Assembly (NCBI RefSeq): GCF_001713395.1
Contig: NZ_CP016452.1
Coordinates: forward strand, 1,798,001-1,862,000
Length of the DNA: 64,000 nt
DNA from: Sinorhizobium sp. RAC02
GTDB lineage: Bacteria; Pseudomonadota; Alphaproteobacteria; Rhizobiales; Rhizobiaceae
Direction of reading: 5' to 3'
In this document: piece after piece, positions 1 to 10,392 of the stretch
How the letters are laid out: each line of letters begins with the position of its first letter
How positions within the stretch are numbered: position 1 is the first letter of the stretch
Made by a program: the position numbers and the translations under genes
The notes under the pieces: generated by a model
What the model was told of the DNA's origin: nothing
Seen by the model: only the letters and a program-made list of their open reading frames with translations
Database searches by the model: none

Positions 1-1022
1 TTCGCGATGTTGAACTTGAGCTGCACCTGCGGGTCCATGATCGCGTTGGCGAGAATCGCCTGCGCCTTCTTCGCATCGGCGTCGGGTTGCTCGAACATCG
101 AGAAGGAGTTGACCAGGAACACGAAGTCATTGCCGGTTCCGGGCGCGGCAAAGCAGAGGAAGTCAGTCTGCGCCTTCTTGCCTGCATTGGTGAACTCGCC
201 CTTCGACCAGTCGCCCATGATCTGCATGGCCGCCTTGTTCTCGATCACCATGGCGGTCGCGAGGTTCCAGTCGCGACCGGAGAAATTGTCGTCGACCATG
301 CCGCGCAACAGCCGCATCTGGTCGAAGACCTTCACCATCGTCTCGCCGCGCAGCGTGGCATCGTCGAGGTCGACGAACGCTTTGTGGTAGAAGTCCGGCC
401 CGCCAATGCCGAGCGCCACGCTATCGAACAGCGTCACGTCCTGCCAGGGCTGGCCGCCATGGGCGAGCGGCACGATGCCGGCTTCCCAGAATTTGGGCGC
501 CAGCGCATTGAACTCTTCCCAGCTCGTCGGAGGGGTGGCACCGATCTTGTCGAAGGCAGCCTTCGATCCCCAGACCATGTTGACGCGGTGAATATTGGTC
601 GGCGCCGAAACCCAGCGGCCATCGACCTTCGTGAAAGCCTTTACCGCCTCCGGCAGCGCCTCGTCCCATTTCCCCGCTTCCGCGATGTCCTTGAGATCGG
701 CGAGCATGCCGGCCTTCGCCCAATCGATGATGTTGTAGCCCAGCATCAGCATGGCGGCCGGCGGATTGCCGGAGGAGATGCGCGCCTGCAACGCCGTCTT
801 TGCCTGGTCGCCACCACCACCGGCGATCGGCGCATCGATCCAGCTCACGCCCTCCGCCTCGACCTTCTTCTTGACCTCGGCAAGCGCGGCCGCCTCACCG
901 CCCGCTGTCCAGAAATGCATGACCTCGACGCTCGGCTCGGCCCGGGCGATCAAGGCCGGAAAAAGCACGGCAAAACCCATCGCGGCTGCGCGCAGCAGCC
1001 CCGTTCTGACCTGTTTCTGCAT
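1..1022 (-). CDS. Sugar ABC transporter substrate-binding protein (partial, C-terminus off the left edge)
   Basis: This is the periplasmic sugar receptor of a carbohydrate ABC importer, family 1 of extracellular solute-binding proteins. About 340 codons are visible. Translation starts at the ATG at 1022 with a signal peptide (MQKQVRTGLLRAAAMGF..., cleavage near ALIARA). The mature start reads EVMHFWTAGGEAAAL, a pattern typical of glucose/mannose-type receptors. Later text such as NPPAAMLML and WSKGEF also fits the family. The transporter permeases and ATPase would lie to the left, outside the window. Two LacI-type operator dyads occur upstream, so sugar-dependent derepression is likely. The substrate cannot be told from the sequence. 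Confidence 0.85.
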   Translation of the reverse strand, partial: MQKQVRTGLLRAAAMGFAVLFPALIARAEPSVEVMHFWTAGGEAAALAEVKKKVEAEGVSWIDAPIAGGGGDQAKTALQARISSGNPPAAMLMLGYNIIDWAKAGMLADLKDIAEAGKWDEALPEAVKAFTKVDGRWVSAPTNIHRVNMVWGSKAAFDKIGATPPTSWEEFNALAPKFWEAGIVPLAHGGQPWQDVTLFDSVALGIGGPDFYHKAFVDLDDATLRGETMVKVFDQMRLLRGMVDDNFSGRDWNLATAMVIENKAAMQIMGDWSKGEFTNAGKKAQTDFLCFAAPGTGNDFVFLVNSFSMFEQPDADAKKAQAILANAIMDPQVQLKFNIA

Positions 1023-1164
1023 GTGAACGTTTCCTCCCCAGGTTTTGCGCTCCCTGACGCACCGCACCGGACCTGAAACCGGACGGTGACGTGATTAGGA
1101 CTGCCCGGAACCGCGCGAGGATCCTCCCATCACGCAGGCAGCGGCATCCTGTTTCGAAGCTATA

Positions 1165-1180
1165 ATTGGAACGTTCCAAT
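1165..1180. promoter_or_regulatory. LacI-family operator, perfect 16-bp palindrome (O1)
   Basis: ATTGGAACGTTCCAAT is a perfect inverted repeat with a central CG, the usual form of a LacI/GalR-family operator. It lies 143 bases upstream of the ATG of the sugar-binding protein gene that ends the left edge. The whole stretch 1023-1433 holds no credible gene; its content is this site, a second copy at 1291-1306 and a short palindrome AACCCTTGGGTT at 1401-1412 just past the end of the gene at 1434-1712. No LacI-family gene is in the window. Confidence 0.75.
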
Positions 1181-1290
1181 AAATCAAGCCGCCCGAGACC
1201 ACTTGCTCATTTGATCATCATGAAGTTATCTGTGGTAATTCGCCATTTCTTGGCGGTAAGTATGGGCGAAGCATCCGCTTCGGCATAGAA

Positions 1291-1306
1291 ATTGGAACGT
1301 TCTAGT
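1291..1306. promoter_or_regulatory. LacI-family operator, imperfect second copy (O2)
   Basis: ATTGGAACGTTCTAGT matches the palindrome at 1165-1180 at 14 of 16 positions; the left half is identical and the right half has two changes. The two centres are 126 bases apart, close to twelve turns of B-DNA, a spacing that would suit repression by looping with one tetramer. The looping idea is inference. Confidence 0.65.
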
Positions 1307-1433
1307 AAAACTGCGAAAAATAGCCTTGTCTTTGCGGGTCGGCCAGAAGCCACTGGCACCACCCACTTGGCATGGACAGCATTGTACTGAAGTGAGGGTG
1401 AACCCTTGGGTTAAATCGAGATGGACCCGTCGG

Positions 1434-1712
1434 TCAAAACAGCCCTAGTTTCGCGAGAAGGGGTGCTGGAAAACAGGCTTTCAATTTCGCTACATCTGCT
1501 GCGGCGACAACCATCTCGCCTTCCATCCAGATATCGTATTCCATCTCGATGCGCATGCCGTCCCGCTCAAGCACCGCCCAACTGTGGTCAAGGCCGCCAC
1601 CCGTTTCGACACGCCATCCCTCGTCCCGCAATGCAGATATAGCCGCGTACCAGACGTCTTTGGGGATCTCAAAACAGTGAATTCGTTCGGACACCTCGTC
1701 CCCCCGTGGCAA
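1434..1712 (-). CDS. Hypothetical protein, 92 aa
   Basis: Small soluble protein of unknown function, starting MPRGDEVSERIHCFEIPKDV. It is acidic, has three tryptophans, and alternates predicted beta strands (DHSWAVLERDGMRIEMEYDI) with a C-terminal helix. No signal peptide, membrane segment or known motif is visible. It is divergent from the small membrane protein gene at 1872 and stands alone. Codon use is like that of its neighbours, so I treat it as a real gene, but the start is not supported by a strong ribosome site. Confidence 0.5.
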   Translation of the reverse strand: MPRGDEVSERIHCFEIPKDVWYAAISALRDEGWRVETGGGLDHSWAVLERDGMRIEMEYDIWMEGEMVVAAADVAKLKACFPAPLLAKLGLF

Positions 1713-1871
1713 CTCGTCGCGATATCACTCGTTAACAGGGCCGGTCCGCCATATCACCCTACCGTGTCGCGGCTGAAACGAATTCCGTGGAAATCATTGA
1801 CATCAATGGCGAACGGCCGAGCGACCGGTGGGGAATCCGCCTACGATTTCTGTCCTAGCGAAGGGCACACA

Positions 1872-2168
1872 ATGCGCATTCTTCTCCTTCTTGCCTCTCT
1901 GATCGTCGGAACGATTGCCGGCATCTACCTGTTCGGTGTGATCTGGCGAACCACCGCTCCGGAAGGTTCCATGGCGATGATCGTTGGCGGAGGGACGCCG
2001 GTCGTCCTTGGCGCTTTGACGTTTCTCGGCACGAAGAATACCGATGGCCAAAGGCCAAGCCTGCACAATGTGCGGACGTGGTTTGCGCTCCTGGGCATAG
2101 CGGCGGCCGCGGCAGGGCTCTTCCTGCTCTTGATTGTCGCTATTTTCCTGACGGTTCAGCGCGGCTAG
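1872..2168 (+). CDS. Small membrane protein, 98 aa, unknown function
   Basis: Starts MRILLLLASLIVGTIAGIY and has three hydrophobic segments (about residues 2-24, 33-53 and 69-95), so it is a three-pass inner-membrane protein with a short C-terminal tail (TVQRG). The frame is open farther upstream, but the ATG at 1872 is where the hydrophobic, membrane-like sequence begins; upstream codons look random. Monocistronic; converges on the 3-hydroxyisobutyrate dehydrogenase gene. No family recognised. Confidence 0.55.
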   Translation: MRILLLLASLIVGTIAGIYLFGVIWRTTAPEGSMAMIVGGGTPVVLGALTFLGTKNTDGQRPSLHNVRTWFALLGIAAAAAGLFLLLIVAIFLTVQRG

Positions 2169-2196
2169 AAGCTTGGCCGCCTGGTCCGCGACGGCC

Positions 2197-2220
2197 GCGG
2201 ATGACGGCGCGGTCATCCGC
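2197..2220. terminator. Strong hairpin between convergent genes
   Basis: GCGGATGAC and GTCATCCGC form a perfect 9-bp stem around a six-base loop in the gap between the membrane protein gene (ends 2168) and mmsB (ends 2260 on the other strand). No T-run follows on either strand, so it is not a textbook intrinsic terminator; it may protect both mRNA 3' ends. Confidence 0.4.
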
Positions 2221-2259
2221 TTGACGCTGATCGGTTTCTCCACCGAAGCCCCTTTTCAG

Positions 2260-3156
2260 CTACTCGGAGGCGGCCATCGACTTGCCCCGCAACATATTGA
2301 TGATGCTGGAAAAATCCTGCGCGCCAAATCCCTCGTCGGAAAAGAGCTGGTAGAGCAGCGCGGCCTTCGCGCCGAGTGGCGTCATGGCACCTGTCTCTTC
2401 TGCCGCCGCCTGCGAAAGCTTCAGGTCCTTCAGCATCAGCGCCGCGGCGAAACCGGGTATGTAATCGCGGTTGGCCGGCGAGGTCGGGACGGGGCCGGGC
2501 ACCGGGCAATAGGTGGTCAGCGACCAGCACTGGCCCGACGAGACGGAGGCAACGTCGAACAGCGCCTGATGCGACAGGCCAAGCCGTTCGCCGAGCACGA
2601 AGGCCTCGCCCACGGCGATCATGCTGATGCCGAGGATCATGTTGTTGCAGATCTTTGCCGCCTGGCCGGCGGATGCATCGCCGCAATGGATGATCTTCTT
2701 GCCCATCGCCTCGAAAACCAGCCTTGCGCCAGCAAAGACCGCCGTATCGCCCCCCACCATGAAGGTCAGTGTTCCGGCCGAAGCGCCACCCGTGCCGCCG
2801 GAGACGGGCGCATCGAGCGCGGGACAACCATGCGCCTCAGCCAGCGCGTGGGCCTTGCGGGCACTGTCCATGTCGATGGTGGAGCAATCGATGAGCAGCG
2901 TGCCCGAAGGCACGATGGCGACCAGTTCCTGCCAGACCGCAAGCACATGCGCGCCGGCCGGCAGCATGGTGATCACGAGATCGGCGCCGGAAACCGCCTC
3001 CGTGACCGACGCCATGGTCGAAATGCCGTTCGCCCGGGCGAGTTCGAGCGAGGCCGGCGACAGGTCGAAACCGCGTACAGCATGGCCGGCTTTGGCAAGA
3101 TTGGCAGCCATGGGGCCACCCATATGGCCGAGACCGATGAATGCGATGGCGTTCAT
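2260..3156 (-). CDS. mmsB: 3-hydroxyisobutyrate dehydrogenase
   Basis: Oxidises 3-hydroxyisobutyrate to methylmalonate semialdehyde in valine degradation, NAD-dependent, cytosolic. The 298-aa protein has the family length. It opens [20 protein letters not shown], the Rossmann GxGxxG with the MGxPMAxNL signature. DAPVSGGTGGA follows near the substrate site, and GQAAKICNNM carries the catalytic lysine. The ATG at 3156 overlaps the TGA of the upstream hydrolase gene (ATGA), so the two are translationally coupled. The preceding gene makes its substrate, which fixes the role over the related tartronate semialdehyde reductases. Confidence 0.9.
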   Translation of the reverse strand: MNAIAFIGLGHMGGPMAANLAKAGHAVRGFDLSPASLELARANGISTMASVTEAVSGADLVITMLPAGAHVLAVWQELVAIVPSGTLLIDCSTIDMDSARKAHALAEAHGCPALDAPVSGGTGGASAGTLTFMVGGDTAVFAGARLVFEAMGKKIIHCGDASAGQAAKICNNMILGISMIAVGEAFVLGERLGLSHQALFDVASVSSGQCWSLTTYCPVPGPVPTSPANRDYIPGFAAALMLKDLKLSQAAAEETGAMTPLGAKAALLYQLFSDEGFGAQDFSSIINMLRGKSMAASE

Positions 3157-4271
3157 GTCCGTTCTCCTTTCCCTGCTTCCTCGGCAAACAGCGGCTTTGC
3201 CGATGGCTCGAAGAAGGCAGCGATATCCTGCTCTGTGACGTCGTCCAATTGCGCCGGCCGCCACTGCGGATTGCGATCCTTGTCGACAACTGCGGCCCGT
3301 ACGCCTTCATAGAAATCATGGCTGCGAAGCACGGCCGCCGTGGCGGCGAACTCCCGCTCCAGGCACGCCTCAAGCGCGCTTTCTCGACGCCCGAGGCGAA
3401 GCAGGCGCAATGTTACCTTCAGGCTGAGCGGCGACTTCGTCCGCAAGACGCCGAGCGTCCTTTCCGCAAAGCTCGATCCATCCTGCGCGAGCGCCTCCAG
3501 GATTTCCTCGACCGTGTCGAAGGCAAAAAGGCGATCGATCAGCGGCTGCTGTGCTGCCATCAGCGCCGGTGGCGGCGGATCCGCAAAGGCGCCAATCGTT
3601 GCCGAGACGTCGGCCCTCGAGGCGGATGCCGGCAGGCGGGACAGTTCTTCGGCCAATGCCGGCAACCTATCGGAAGGGATGTAGCCGTCGGCGAGACCGA
3701 AGGCGATCGCGTCACCGGCCGTCAGCTGTTCGCCGGTCAGGGCGGCGTAGGTACCAAGTTCATTCTGCTGGCGCGTGAGGAACCACGAGGCACCGACATC
3801 CGGGAAAAAGCCGATACCGGTCTCGGGCATGGCGAAGCGCGTCCGCTCTGTGACGACGCGGTGGCTGCCATAGATCGAAACCCCGACACCGCCACCCATG
3901 ACGATGCCGTCCATGAAGGCAATATAGGGTTTTTCGAGCCGGCGAAGGCGCGCGTTCATGCGGTACTCCTCGCGCCAGAAATCGACGGGCTCTTGCGAGC
4001 CGGCCTTGCCGCCGTCGTAGATCATTCGGATATCGCCGCCGGCGCACAACCCACGCTCGCCCTCTCCGGAGATGAGCATAGCGGCGACGTCAGGATCAGC
4101 TTCGAACACGTCCAGCGCTTTCTCGATATCGCGGACCATCGAGAGGGTCAGGCTGTTGAGCGCCTTCGGCCGATTGAGCCGGATCCGCCCAAGCGCGCCG
4201 GTGCGGCCGGTGAGGGTCTGCGGCTGGGGAGCAGCGTCGAACGGCTTTGCGGCGTCAGATGTGGAGGGCAT
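3153..4271 (-). CDS. 3-hydroxyisobutyryl-CoA hydrolase
   Basis: Hydrolyses 3-hydroxyisobutyryl-CoA to the free acid, the step before MmsB in valine degradation. The 372-aa protein belongs to the enoyl-CoA hydratase/isomerase superfamily (ECH_2 branch). It shows [15 protein letters not shown] near the N-terminus, the oxyanion-hole segment [15 protein letters not shown], and [20 protein letters not shown] followed by [18 protein letters not shown], a signature of this hydrolase rather than of hydratases. I chose the ATG at 4271; it overlaps the end of the E3 gene by 17 bases, and the stop overlaps the mmsB start. Confidence 0.9.
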   Translation of the reverse strand: MPSTSDAAKPFDAAPQPQTLTGRTGALGRIRLNRPKALNSLTLSMVRDIEKALDVFEADPDVAAMLISGEGERGLCAGGDIRMIYDGGKAGSQEPVDFWREEYRMNARLRRLEKPYIAFMDGIVMGGGVGVSIYGSHRVVTERTRFAMPETGIGFFPDVGASWFLTRQQNELGTYAALTGEQLTAGDAIAFGLADGYIPSDRLPALAEELSRLPASASRADVSATIGAFADPPPPALMAAQQPLIDRLFAFDTVEEILEALAQDGSSFAERTLGVLRTKSPLSLKVTLRLLRLGRRESALEACLEREFAATAAVLRSHDFYEGVRAAVVDKDRNPQWRPAQLDDVTEQDIAAFFEPSAKPLFAEEAGKGERT

Positions 4272-5643
4272 GGCCAAGGGCTTTCAATGCGGCTTCCTGC
4301 AGGCCTTCGCTGCGGGTCGGATGAGCATGGATGGTGCCGGCGATGTCTTCCAGCCGCGCCCCCATTTCGAGCGCCAACGAGAAGGCGCTGGAGAGTTCGG
4401 AAACCCCGGCACCGACTGCCTGCAGGCCAAGCACGAGGTTCGTGTCCGCACGCGCCACGGCGCGCACGAAACCATCTTCCGACTGGGTCGTCATGGCGCG
4501 TCCATTGGCATTGAGGGGAAAGAGGCCGACGCGGACCTCATAACCCTGGGCACGGGCCTCGTCGGGGGATACGCCCGCGGAGACGATCTCGGGATCGGTA
4601 AAGCAGACGGCGGGGATGGCCCGCTTGTCCCAGGCGCGTTTGCGGCCGGCGACGATTTCCGCCACCATTTCACCCTGTGCCATGGCGCGGTGCGCCAGCA
4701 TCGGCTCGCCGGTAACATCACCGATCGCGTAGACACCGCGCATGGAGGTTCGGCAGCGCTCATCGATGCGGATGAAGCGGCCGACGCGATCAAGGTCGAG
4801 TTCTTCAAGGCCCCACCCTTCGGTACGCGGCTTGCGCCCGATGGTGACGAGTACCTTGTCCGCAGCAATCCGCTCCTCCTTGCCAGAGGCAGTCTCGATC
4901 ACCAGCGCCTCTCCGGAGTACGCCTTCGCCTTTGCGCCGGTCACGACACGCACGCCAAGTTCGTTCAGGCGTTTGGCGACCGGCTTGACGAGTTCGGCGT
5001 CGTACTGCGGCAGGATCTGTGCCAGCGCCTCGACCACCGTCACCTGTGCACCCATCTTGGCAAAGGCGGCACCGAGTTCCAGACCGATATAGCCGCCGCC
5101 CACGACGGCGAGCGTTTCGGGAACGCTTGCAAGCGACAACGCCTCGGTGGACGAGAGGACCGCGCCGCCGAAGGGCAGCGACGGCAGCGCGACCGGTTCG
5201 GAGCCGGTCGCGATCACCACCGTTTCGGCACGAATGACCTGAGTTCCGGTCTCGGTCTCGACCTCGACGGTCTTGCCATCGCGGAACCGCGCCCGCCCGT
5301 GCACGATCTTGACCTTGGCCTTGCGCAGCAGGCCAAGCACGCCGCTGTTCAGCCGGCCGACAATGCCGTCCTTCCAGCGGATTGTCTGGGCAAGGTCGAG
5401 TTTCGGTGCCTCGACCGTGATCCCGAGCGCGTTGGGGCTCGTCATGTGACGGACCTTGTCGAACTCTTCGGCGGCATGGATCAGCGCCTTGGAGGGGATG
5501 CAGCCGACGTTCAGGCAGGTACCACCAGCCTTCGTCATTTCGACGATCACCGTATCGACGCCGAGCTGGCCGGCGCGGATGGCGCAGATGTATCCGCCCG
5601 GGCCGGCACCGATGACGAGAAGCTTGCAGACGATCTCTTTCAT
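4255..5643 (-). CDS. lpdV: Dihydrolipoyl dehydrogenase (E3) of the branched-chain 2-oxoacid dehydrogenase complex
   Basis: Flavoprotein that reoxidises the E2-bound dihydrolipoamide with NAD. It is 462 aa. The FAD site is [21 protein letters not shown], the redox-active pair is C43/C48 in [15 protein letters not shown], the NAD site is [19 protein letters not shown], and the second FAD segment is [18 protein letters not shown]. The C-terminal interface holds the [13 protein letters not shown] motif with the catalytic His-Glu pair. It sits directly after bkdB (4 bases between), so it is dedicated to this complex; it may also serve the E3-less complex encoded at 32992 and 37515. Confidence 0.95.
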   Translation of the reverse strand: MKEIVCKLLVIGAGPGGYICAIRAGQLGVDTVIVEMTKAGGTCLNVGCIPSKALIHAAEEFDKVRHMTSPNALGITVEAPKLDLAQTIRWKDGIVGRLNSGVLGLLRKAKVKIVHGRARFRDGKTVEVETETGTQVIRAETVVIATGSEPVALPSLPFGGAVLSSTEALSLASVPETLAVVGGGYIGLELGAAFAKMGAQVTVVEALAQILPQYDAELVKPVAKRLNELGVRVVTGAKAKAYSGEALVIETASGKEERIAADKVLVTIGRKPRTEGWGLEELDLDRVGRFIRIDERCRTSMRGVYAIGDVTGEPMLAHRAMAQGEMVAEIVAGRKRAWDKRAIPAVCFTDPEIVSAGVSPDEARAQGYEVRVGLFPLNANGRAMTTQSEDGFVRAVARADTNLVLGLQAVGAGVSELSSAFSLALEMGARLEDIAGTIHAHPTRSEGLQEAALKALGHALHI

Positions 5644-5647
5644 GTCA

Positions 5648-6925
5648 TCAGCCTTCGATGAAGATCAGTGCGGGGGTTTCGATGAGCGCCTTGATCCGCT
5701 GGATGAAAACCGCCGCGTCCCAGCCGTCGACGATCCGGTGGTCGAAGCTCGACGACAGGTTCATGATCTTGCGCGGGATGAACTGGGTGCCATCCCAGAC
5801 AGGCCGCATCAGGATCTTGTTGACGCCGACGATCGCCACTTCCGGGTGGTTGATGATCGGCGTCGTGACGATGCCGCCGAGTGCACCGAGCGAGGTGATG
5901 GTGATCGTGGAGCCGGACAGTTCTTCGCGTGCGGCAGTGCCGTTGCGAGCGGCATCGGAGAGGCGCGTGAGTTCGGCGGCGCTGTCCCAGATCGACCGGG
6001 CCTCCGCATGGCGCACCACCGGCACCATCAGGCCGGACGGCGTCTGCGTGGCGATACCGATATGCACGGCACTGTAGCGGGTGACGATACCGGCATCGTC
6101 GTCGAAGGTGGCGTTGACACCCGGCTGTTCGCCAAGCGTCTTGACCAGCGCCCGCATCAGGAACGGCAGGATGGTGAGTTTCGGCTGGTCGGGCTTGCGG
6201 CCGGCATTCATCGTCGCGCGCAGGTCCTCGAGATCGGTGACATCCACCTCCTCGACATAGGTGATGTGGGGAATGCGCGAGCTTGCAAGCCGCATTTTTT
6301 CCGCGATGCGGCGGCGCAGGCCCGTGACCTTGATTTCTTCCGTGGCGGTCTTGCGGGCAAGGCCGGCCGGCACGGCTACAGGCTGCGCACCGCGTGCAAC
6401 AAACTGGTCGAGGTCGTCATGGGTGATGCGGCCCGCCGGGCCCGTGGCCGACACCTGGCGCAGATCGACACCGGCCTCCTGCGCCCGCAACCGGACGGCA
6501 GGCGACGCCAGCGGCCGCTCCACCGGTTCACGGATGGCACGACGCCCGGCCGGCTTTTCCGGCTCGACAGCTTTTGCTTCGGCTATCGGCTTCGCTTCGA
6601 CAGGCTTGTTCAGAACCGGTTCGGCCTTCGCAAGCGCCTCTGTCGCCGCAGGCAAGGGCTCTTCGGCCGCAGTCCCGCCCTCTCCCGCGATTTCGATGCG
6701 CAGAAGCGGTGCCTTGACGGCGACAATATCGCCGATTTCGGCACCGAGCCACAGCACGACGCCATCGACCGGGGAGGGAATCTCCACCGTCGCCTTGTCG
6801 GTCATCACGGCGGCGAGCACCATGTCCTCGCGCACCGGGTCGCCCGGCTTGACGTGCCATTCGACCAGCTCGGCCTCGGCAACACCTTCGCCCACATCGG
6901 GCATCTTGATGACGAACTCGCCCAT
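5648..6925 (-). CDS. bkdB: Lipoamide acyltransferase (E2) of the branched-chain 2-oxoacid dehydrogenase complex
   Basis: Transfers the acyl group from E1 to CoA. Of 425 residues, the N-terminal lipoyl domain has the modified lysine K44 in [14 protein letters not shown]. An Ala/Pro/Lys-rich linker and a peripheral-subunit-binding domain ([17 protein letters not shown] through [14 protein letters not shown]) follow. The C-terminal catalytic domain ends with [17 protein letters not shown], containing the HxxxDG active site. The start at 6925 gives [20 protein letters not shown]; the open frame continues upstream into bkdA2 but that part does not code. Two bases separate it from the bkdA2 stop. 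Confidence 0.93.
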   Translation of the reverse strand: MGEFVIKMPDVGEGVAEAELVEWHVKPGDPVREDMVLAAVMTDKATVEIPSPVDGVVLWLGAEIGDIVAVKAPLLRIEIAGEGGTAAEEPLPAATEALAKAEPVLNKPVEAKPIAEAKAVEPEKPAGRRAIREPVERPLASPAVRLRAQEAGVDLRQVSATGPAGRITHDDLDQFVARGAQPVAVPAGLARKTATEEIKVTGLRRRIAEKMRLASSRIPHITYVEEVDVTDLEDLRATMNAGRKPDQPKLTILPFLMRALVKTLGEQPGVNATFDDDAGIVTRYSAVHIGIATQTPSGLMVPVVRHAEARSIWDSAAELTRLSDAARNGTAAREELSGSTITITSLGALGGIVTTPIINHPEVAIVGVNKILMRPVWDGTQFIPRKIMNLSSSFDHRIVDGWDAAVFIQRIKALIETPALIFIEG

Positions 6926-6927
6926 CC

Positions 6928-7941
6928 TCAGCCCTCCATCACTTCTTTGAGCGCCCGGCCGACGCGGGCGGGGCCAGGGAAATAGTCCCATTCCTGCGCA
7001 TGCGGATAGGGCGTATCCCAGCCGGTCACGCGCACCATCGGCGCCTCGAGATGGTAGAAGCAGTGTTCCTGAACCAGCGAAACGACTTCACCGCCGAAGC
7101 CGGAGGTGAGCGTCGCCTCATGCACGACGACACAACGGCCGGTCTTCTTCACCGATTGGACGATGGTGTCGAGATCGAGCGGCAGGAGGCTGCGCAGGTC
7201 GATAACCTCGGCATCGATCCCCGTTTCCTCGGCCGCAGCAAGCGCCACATGCACCATCGTGCCATAGGCGATGACGGTGACCGCACTGCCCGCCCGGCGG
7301 ATTTCCGCCTTGCCGATCGCGATCGTATAATGCCCCTCCGGCACCTCGCCGAGATCGTGTTTCGACCAGGGCGTCACCGGCTTCTCGTGATGGCCGTCGA
7401 AGGGGCCGTTGTAGAGCCGCTTGGGTTCTAGGAACATCACCGGATCCGGATCCTCGATTGCCGCGATCAGCAGGCCCTTGGCGTCGTAGGGGTTGGAGGG
7501 AACGACGACCTTCAAGCCGCAGACATGAGTGAACAGCGCCTCGGGGCTCTGGCTGTGTGTCTGGCCGCCGAAGATGCCGCCGCCGGTCGGCATGCGAACG
7601 ACGATCGGGCAGGTGAAATCGCCGTTGGAGCGGTAGCGTATGCGCGCCGCCTCCTGGGTGATCTGGTCATAGGCCGGGTACATGTAGTCGGCGAACTGAA
7701 TTTCGACGCAGGGCCTCAGGCCGTAGGCCGCCATGCCGATCGCCGTGCCGAGAATGCCGGATTCGTTGATCGGCGCGTCGAAGCAGCGGGTCTTGCCATA
7801 CTTGGCCTGAAGCCCCTGGGTTGCGCGGAAAACGCCGCCGAAATAGCCGACGTCCTCGCCGAAGACGACGACGTCGTCGTCGCGCCCCATCGAGACGTCC
7901 ATGGCGCTGCGCACGGCCTCGATCATCGTCATTCTTGCCAT
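6928..7941 (-). CDS. bkdA2: 2-oxoisovalerate dehydrogenase E1 beta subunit
   Basis: Beta subunit of the thiamine-diphosphate E1 that decarboxylates the 2-oxo acids of leucine, isoleucine and valine. It has 337 aa, the family length. It starts MARMTMIEAVRSAMDVSMGRDD, then VVVFGEDVGYFGGVFRATQGLQ, NESGILGTAIGMAAYGLRP and EIQFADYMYPAYDQI, all canonical for transketolase-like E1 beta. The C-terminal domain carries ADVIDLRSLLPLD-type text (EVIDLRSLLPLDLDTI). One base separates it from the E1 alpha stop, so it is in the same operon and probably coupled. Confidence 0.94.
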   Translation of the reverse strand: MARMTMIEAVRSAMDVSMGRDDDVVVFGEDVGYFGGVFRATQGLQAKYGKTRCFDAPINESGILGTAIGMAAYGLRPCVEIQFADYMYPAYDQITQEAARIRYRSNGDFTCPIVVRMPTGGGIFGGQTHSQSPEALFTHVCGLKVVVPSNPYDAKGLLIAAIEDPDPVMFLEPKRLYNGPFDGHHEKPVTPWSKHDLGEVPEGHYTIAIGKAEIRRAGSAVTVIAYGTMVHVALAAAEETGIDAEVIDLRSLLPLDLDTIVQSVKKTGRCVVVHEATLTSGFGGEVVSLVQEHCFYHLEAPMVRVTGWDTPYPHAQEWDYFPGPARVGRALKEVMEG

Positions 7942-7942
7942 G

Positions 7943-9181
<1,239 letters not shown>

Positions 9182-9197
9182 TCATTCCTCCCTTGTC

Positions 9198-9233
9198 GGC
9201 CGCCCATCCGCTACTCCTCGCGGAAGGCCGGCC
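9198..9233. other. Imperfect inverted repeat between acyl-CoA dehydrogenase and bkdA1
   Basis: GGCCGCCCATCCGC and GCGGAAGGCCGGCC pair with two mismatches over 14 positions around an eight-base loop (TACTCCTC). It lies in the only sizeable gap (64 bases) of this operon, just upstream of the bkdA1 ribosome site. No T-run follows, so it is more likely an mRNA processing or stabilising element than a full terminator. Confidence 0.5.
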
Positions 9234-9239
9234 ACAAAC

Positions 9240-10367
9240 TTACAAATTGCGCGCAATGACGATGCGCTGGACGTCGCTCGTTCCCTCGTAGATCTGGCAG
9301 ATGCGGACATCGCGGTAGATGCGCTCGACCGGATAATCCGCCATGTAGCCATAACCACCATGGATCTGGATCGCATCGGAACAGACTTTCTCGGCCATTT
9401 CCGAGGCGAACAGCTTGGCCATCGATGCTTCCGTGAGGCAGGGCTGGCCCTCCTCCTTCAACTGCGCCGCATGCAGCACCATCTGGCGCGCCACCTCGAT
9501 CTGCGTCGCCATGTCGGCGAGCCGGAAGGCCACGGCCTGGTGGTCGATGATCGGCGAGCCGAAAGCCATGCGCTCGCGGGCATAGTCGCGCGCCGCCTCG
9601 AATGCCGCGCGCGCCATGCCGACGGACTGCGCGGCAATGCCGATACGTCCGCCTTCGAGGTTCGACAGGGCAATCCTGTAGCCCTCACCTTCCGCACCAA
9701 GCCGGTGATCGGCGGAGATGCGCATGTTGCTGAAGGCGATCTGGCAGGTATCGGAGGCGTGCAGGCCAAGCTTCTGTTCCACGCGCACGACCTCGTAACC
9801 GGGCGTATCGGTCGGCACGATGAAGGCGGTGATGCCCTTCTTGCCCGCATCGGGATCGGTGACGGCGAAGACGATGATGACATTGCCGTTCTTGCCCGAG
9901 GTGATGAACTGCTTGGCACCGTCGATGACATAGTGATCGCCGTCGCGGCGGGCGCGGCTCTTCAGGTTCGATGCGTCGGAGCCGGCCTGCGGCTCGGTCA
10001 GCGCAAAGCCGCCGATCCATTCGCCGGATGCCAGCTTCGGCAGGAAGCGCTGCTTCTGTTCCTCACTGCCATATTTCAGGATCGGCACGCAGCCGACGGA
10101 ACTGTGCACGCTCATTATGGTCGAGCAGGGGCCATCCCCGGCAGCGATCTCTTCCAGCGCCACGGCATAGGCGATGGTCCCCGTCTCCGAGCCGCCATAG
10201 GCTTCGGGCACGAGCATGCCGAGGAAGCCGAGCTCGCCCATCTCCTTCAGTTCCTCGCGAGGGAAGCGGCTCTCCGCGTCGCGCTCGGCCGCACCGGGCG
10301 CCAGCCGCTCGCGGGCGAAGTCGCGCGCCATGTCGCGGATCTGGGTCTGCTGTTCCGTCAGGATCAT
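9240..10367 (-). CDS. Acyl-CoA dehydrogenase, branched short-chain type
   Basis: FAD enzyme of 375 aa that introduces the alpha-beta double bond into acyl-CoAs. In this operon the likely substrates are 2-methylbutyryl-CoA and isobutyryl-CoA. Motifs: [19 protein letters not shown] (substrate and FAD contacts), [11 protein letters not shown], and the C-terminal [18 protein letters not shown] with the catalytic glutamate of the short/medium-chain group in YEGTS. I start it at the ATG at 10367 ([20 protein letters not shown]); the frame is open upstream but that is out-of-family sequence. It lies 25 bases after the thiolase stop. Confidence 0.9.
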   Translation of the reverse strand: MILTEQQTQIRDMARDFARERLAPGAAERDAESRFPREELKEMGELGFLGMLVPEAYGGSETGTIAYAVALEEIAAGDGPCSTIMSVHSSVGCVPILKYGSEEQKQRFLPKLASGEWIGGFALTEPQAGSDASNLKSRARRDGDHYVIDGAKQFITSGKNGNVIIVFAVTDPDAGKKGITAFIVPTDTPGYEVVRVEQKLGLHASDTCQIAFSNMRISADHRLGAEGEGYRIALSNLEGGRIGIAAQSVGMARAAFEAARDYARERMAFGSPIIDHQAVAFRLADMATQIEVARQMVLHAAQLKEEGQPCLTEASMAKLFASEMAEKVCSDAIQIHGGYGYMADYPVERIYRDVRICQIYEGTSDVQRIVIARNL

Positions 10368-10392
10368 CGTCCGGTCTCCTCCCCGAAACCGT

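Noticed and set aside
1401..1412. AACCCTTGGGTT as a terminator of the gene at 1434-1712
   Set aside because: Only a 5-bp stem with a two-base loop and no T-run; too weak to call.
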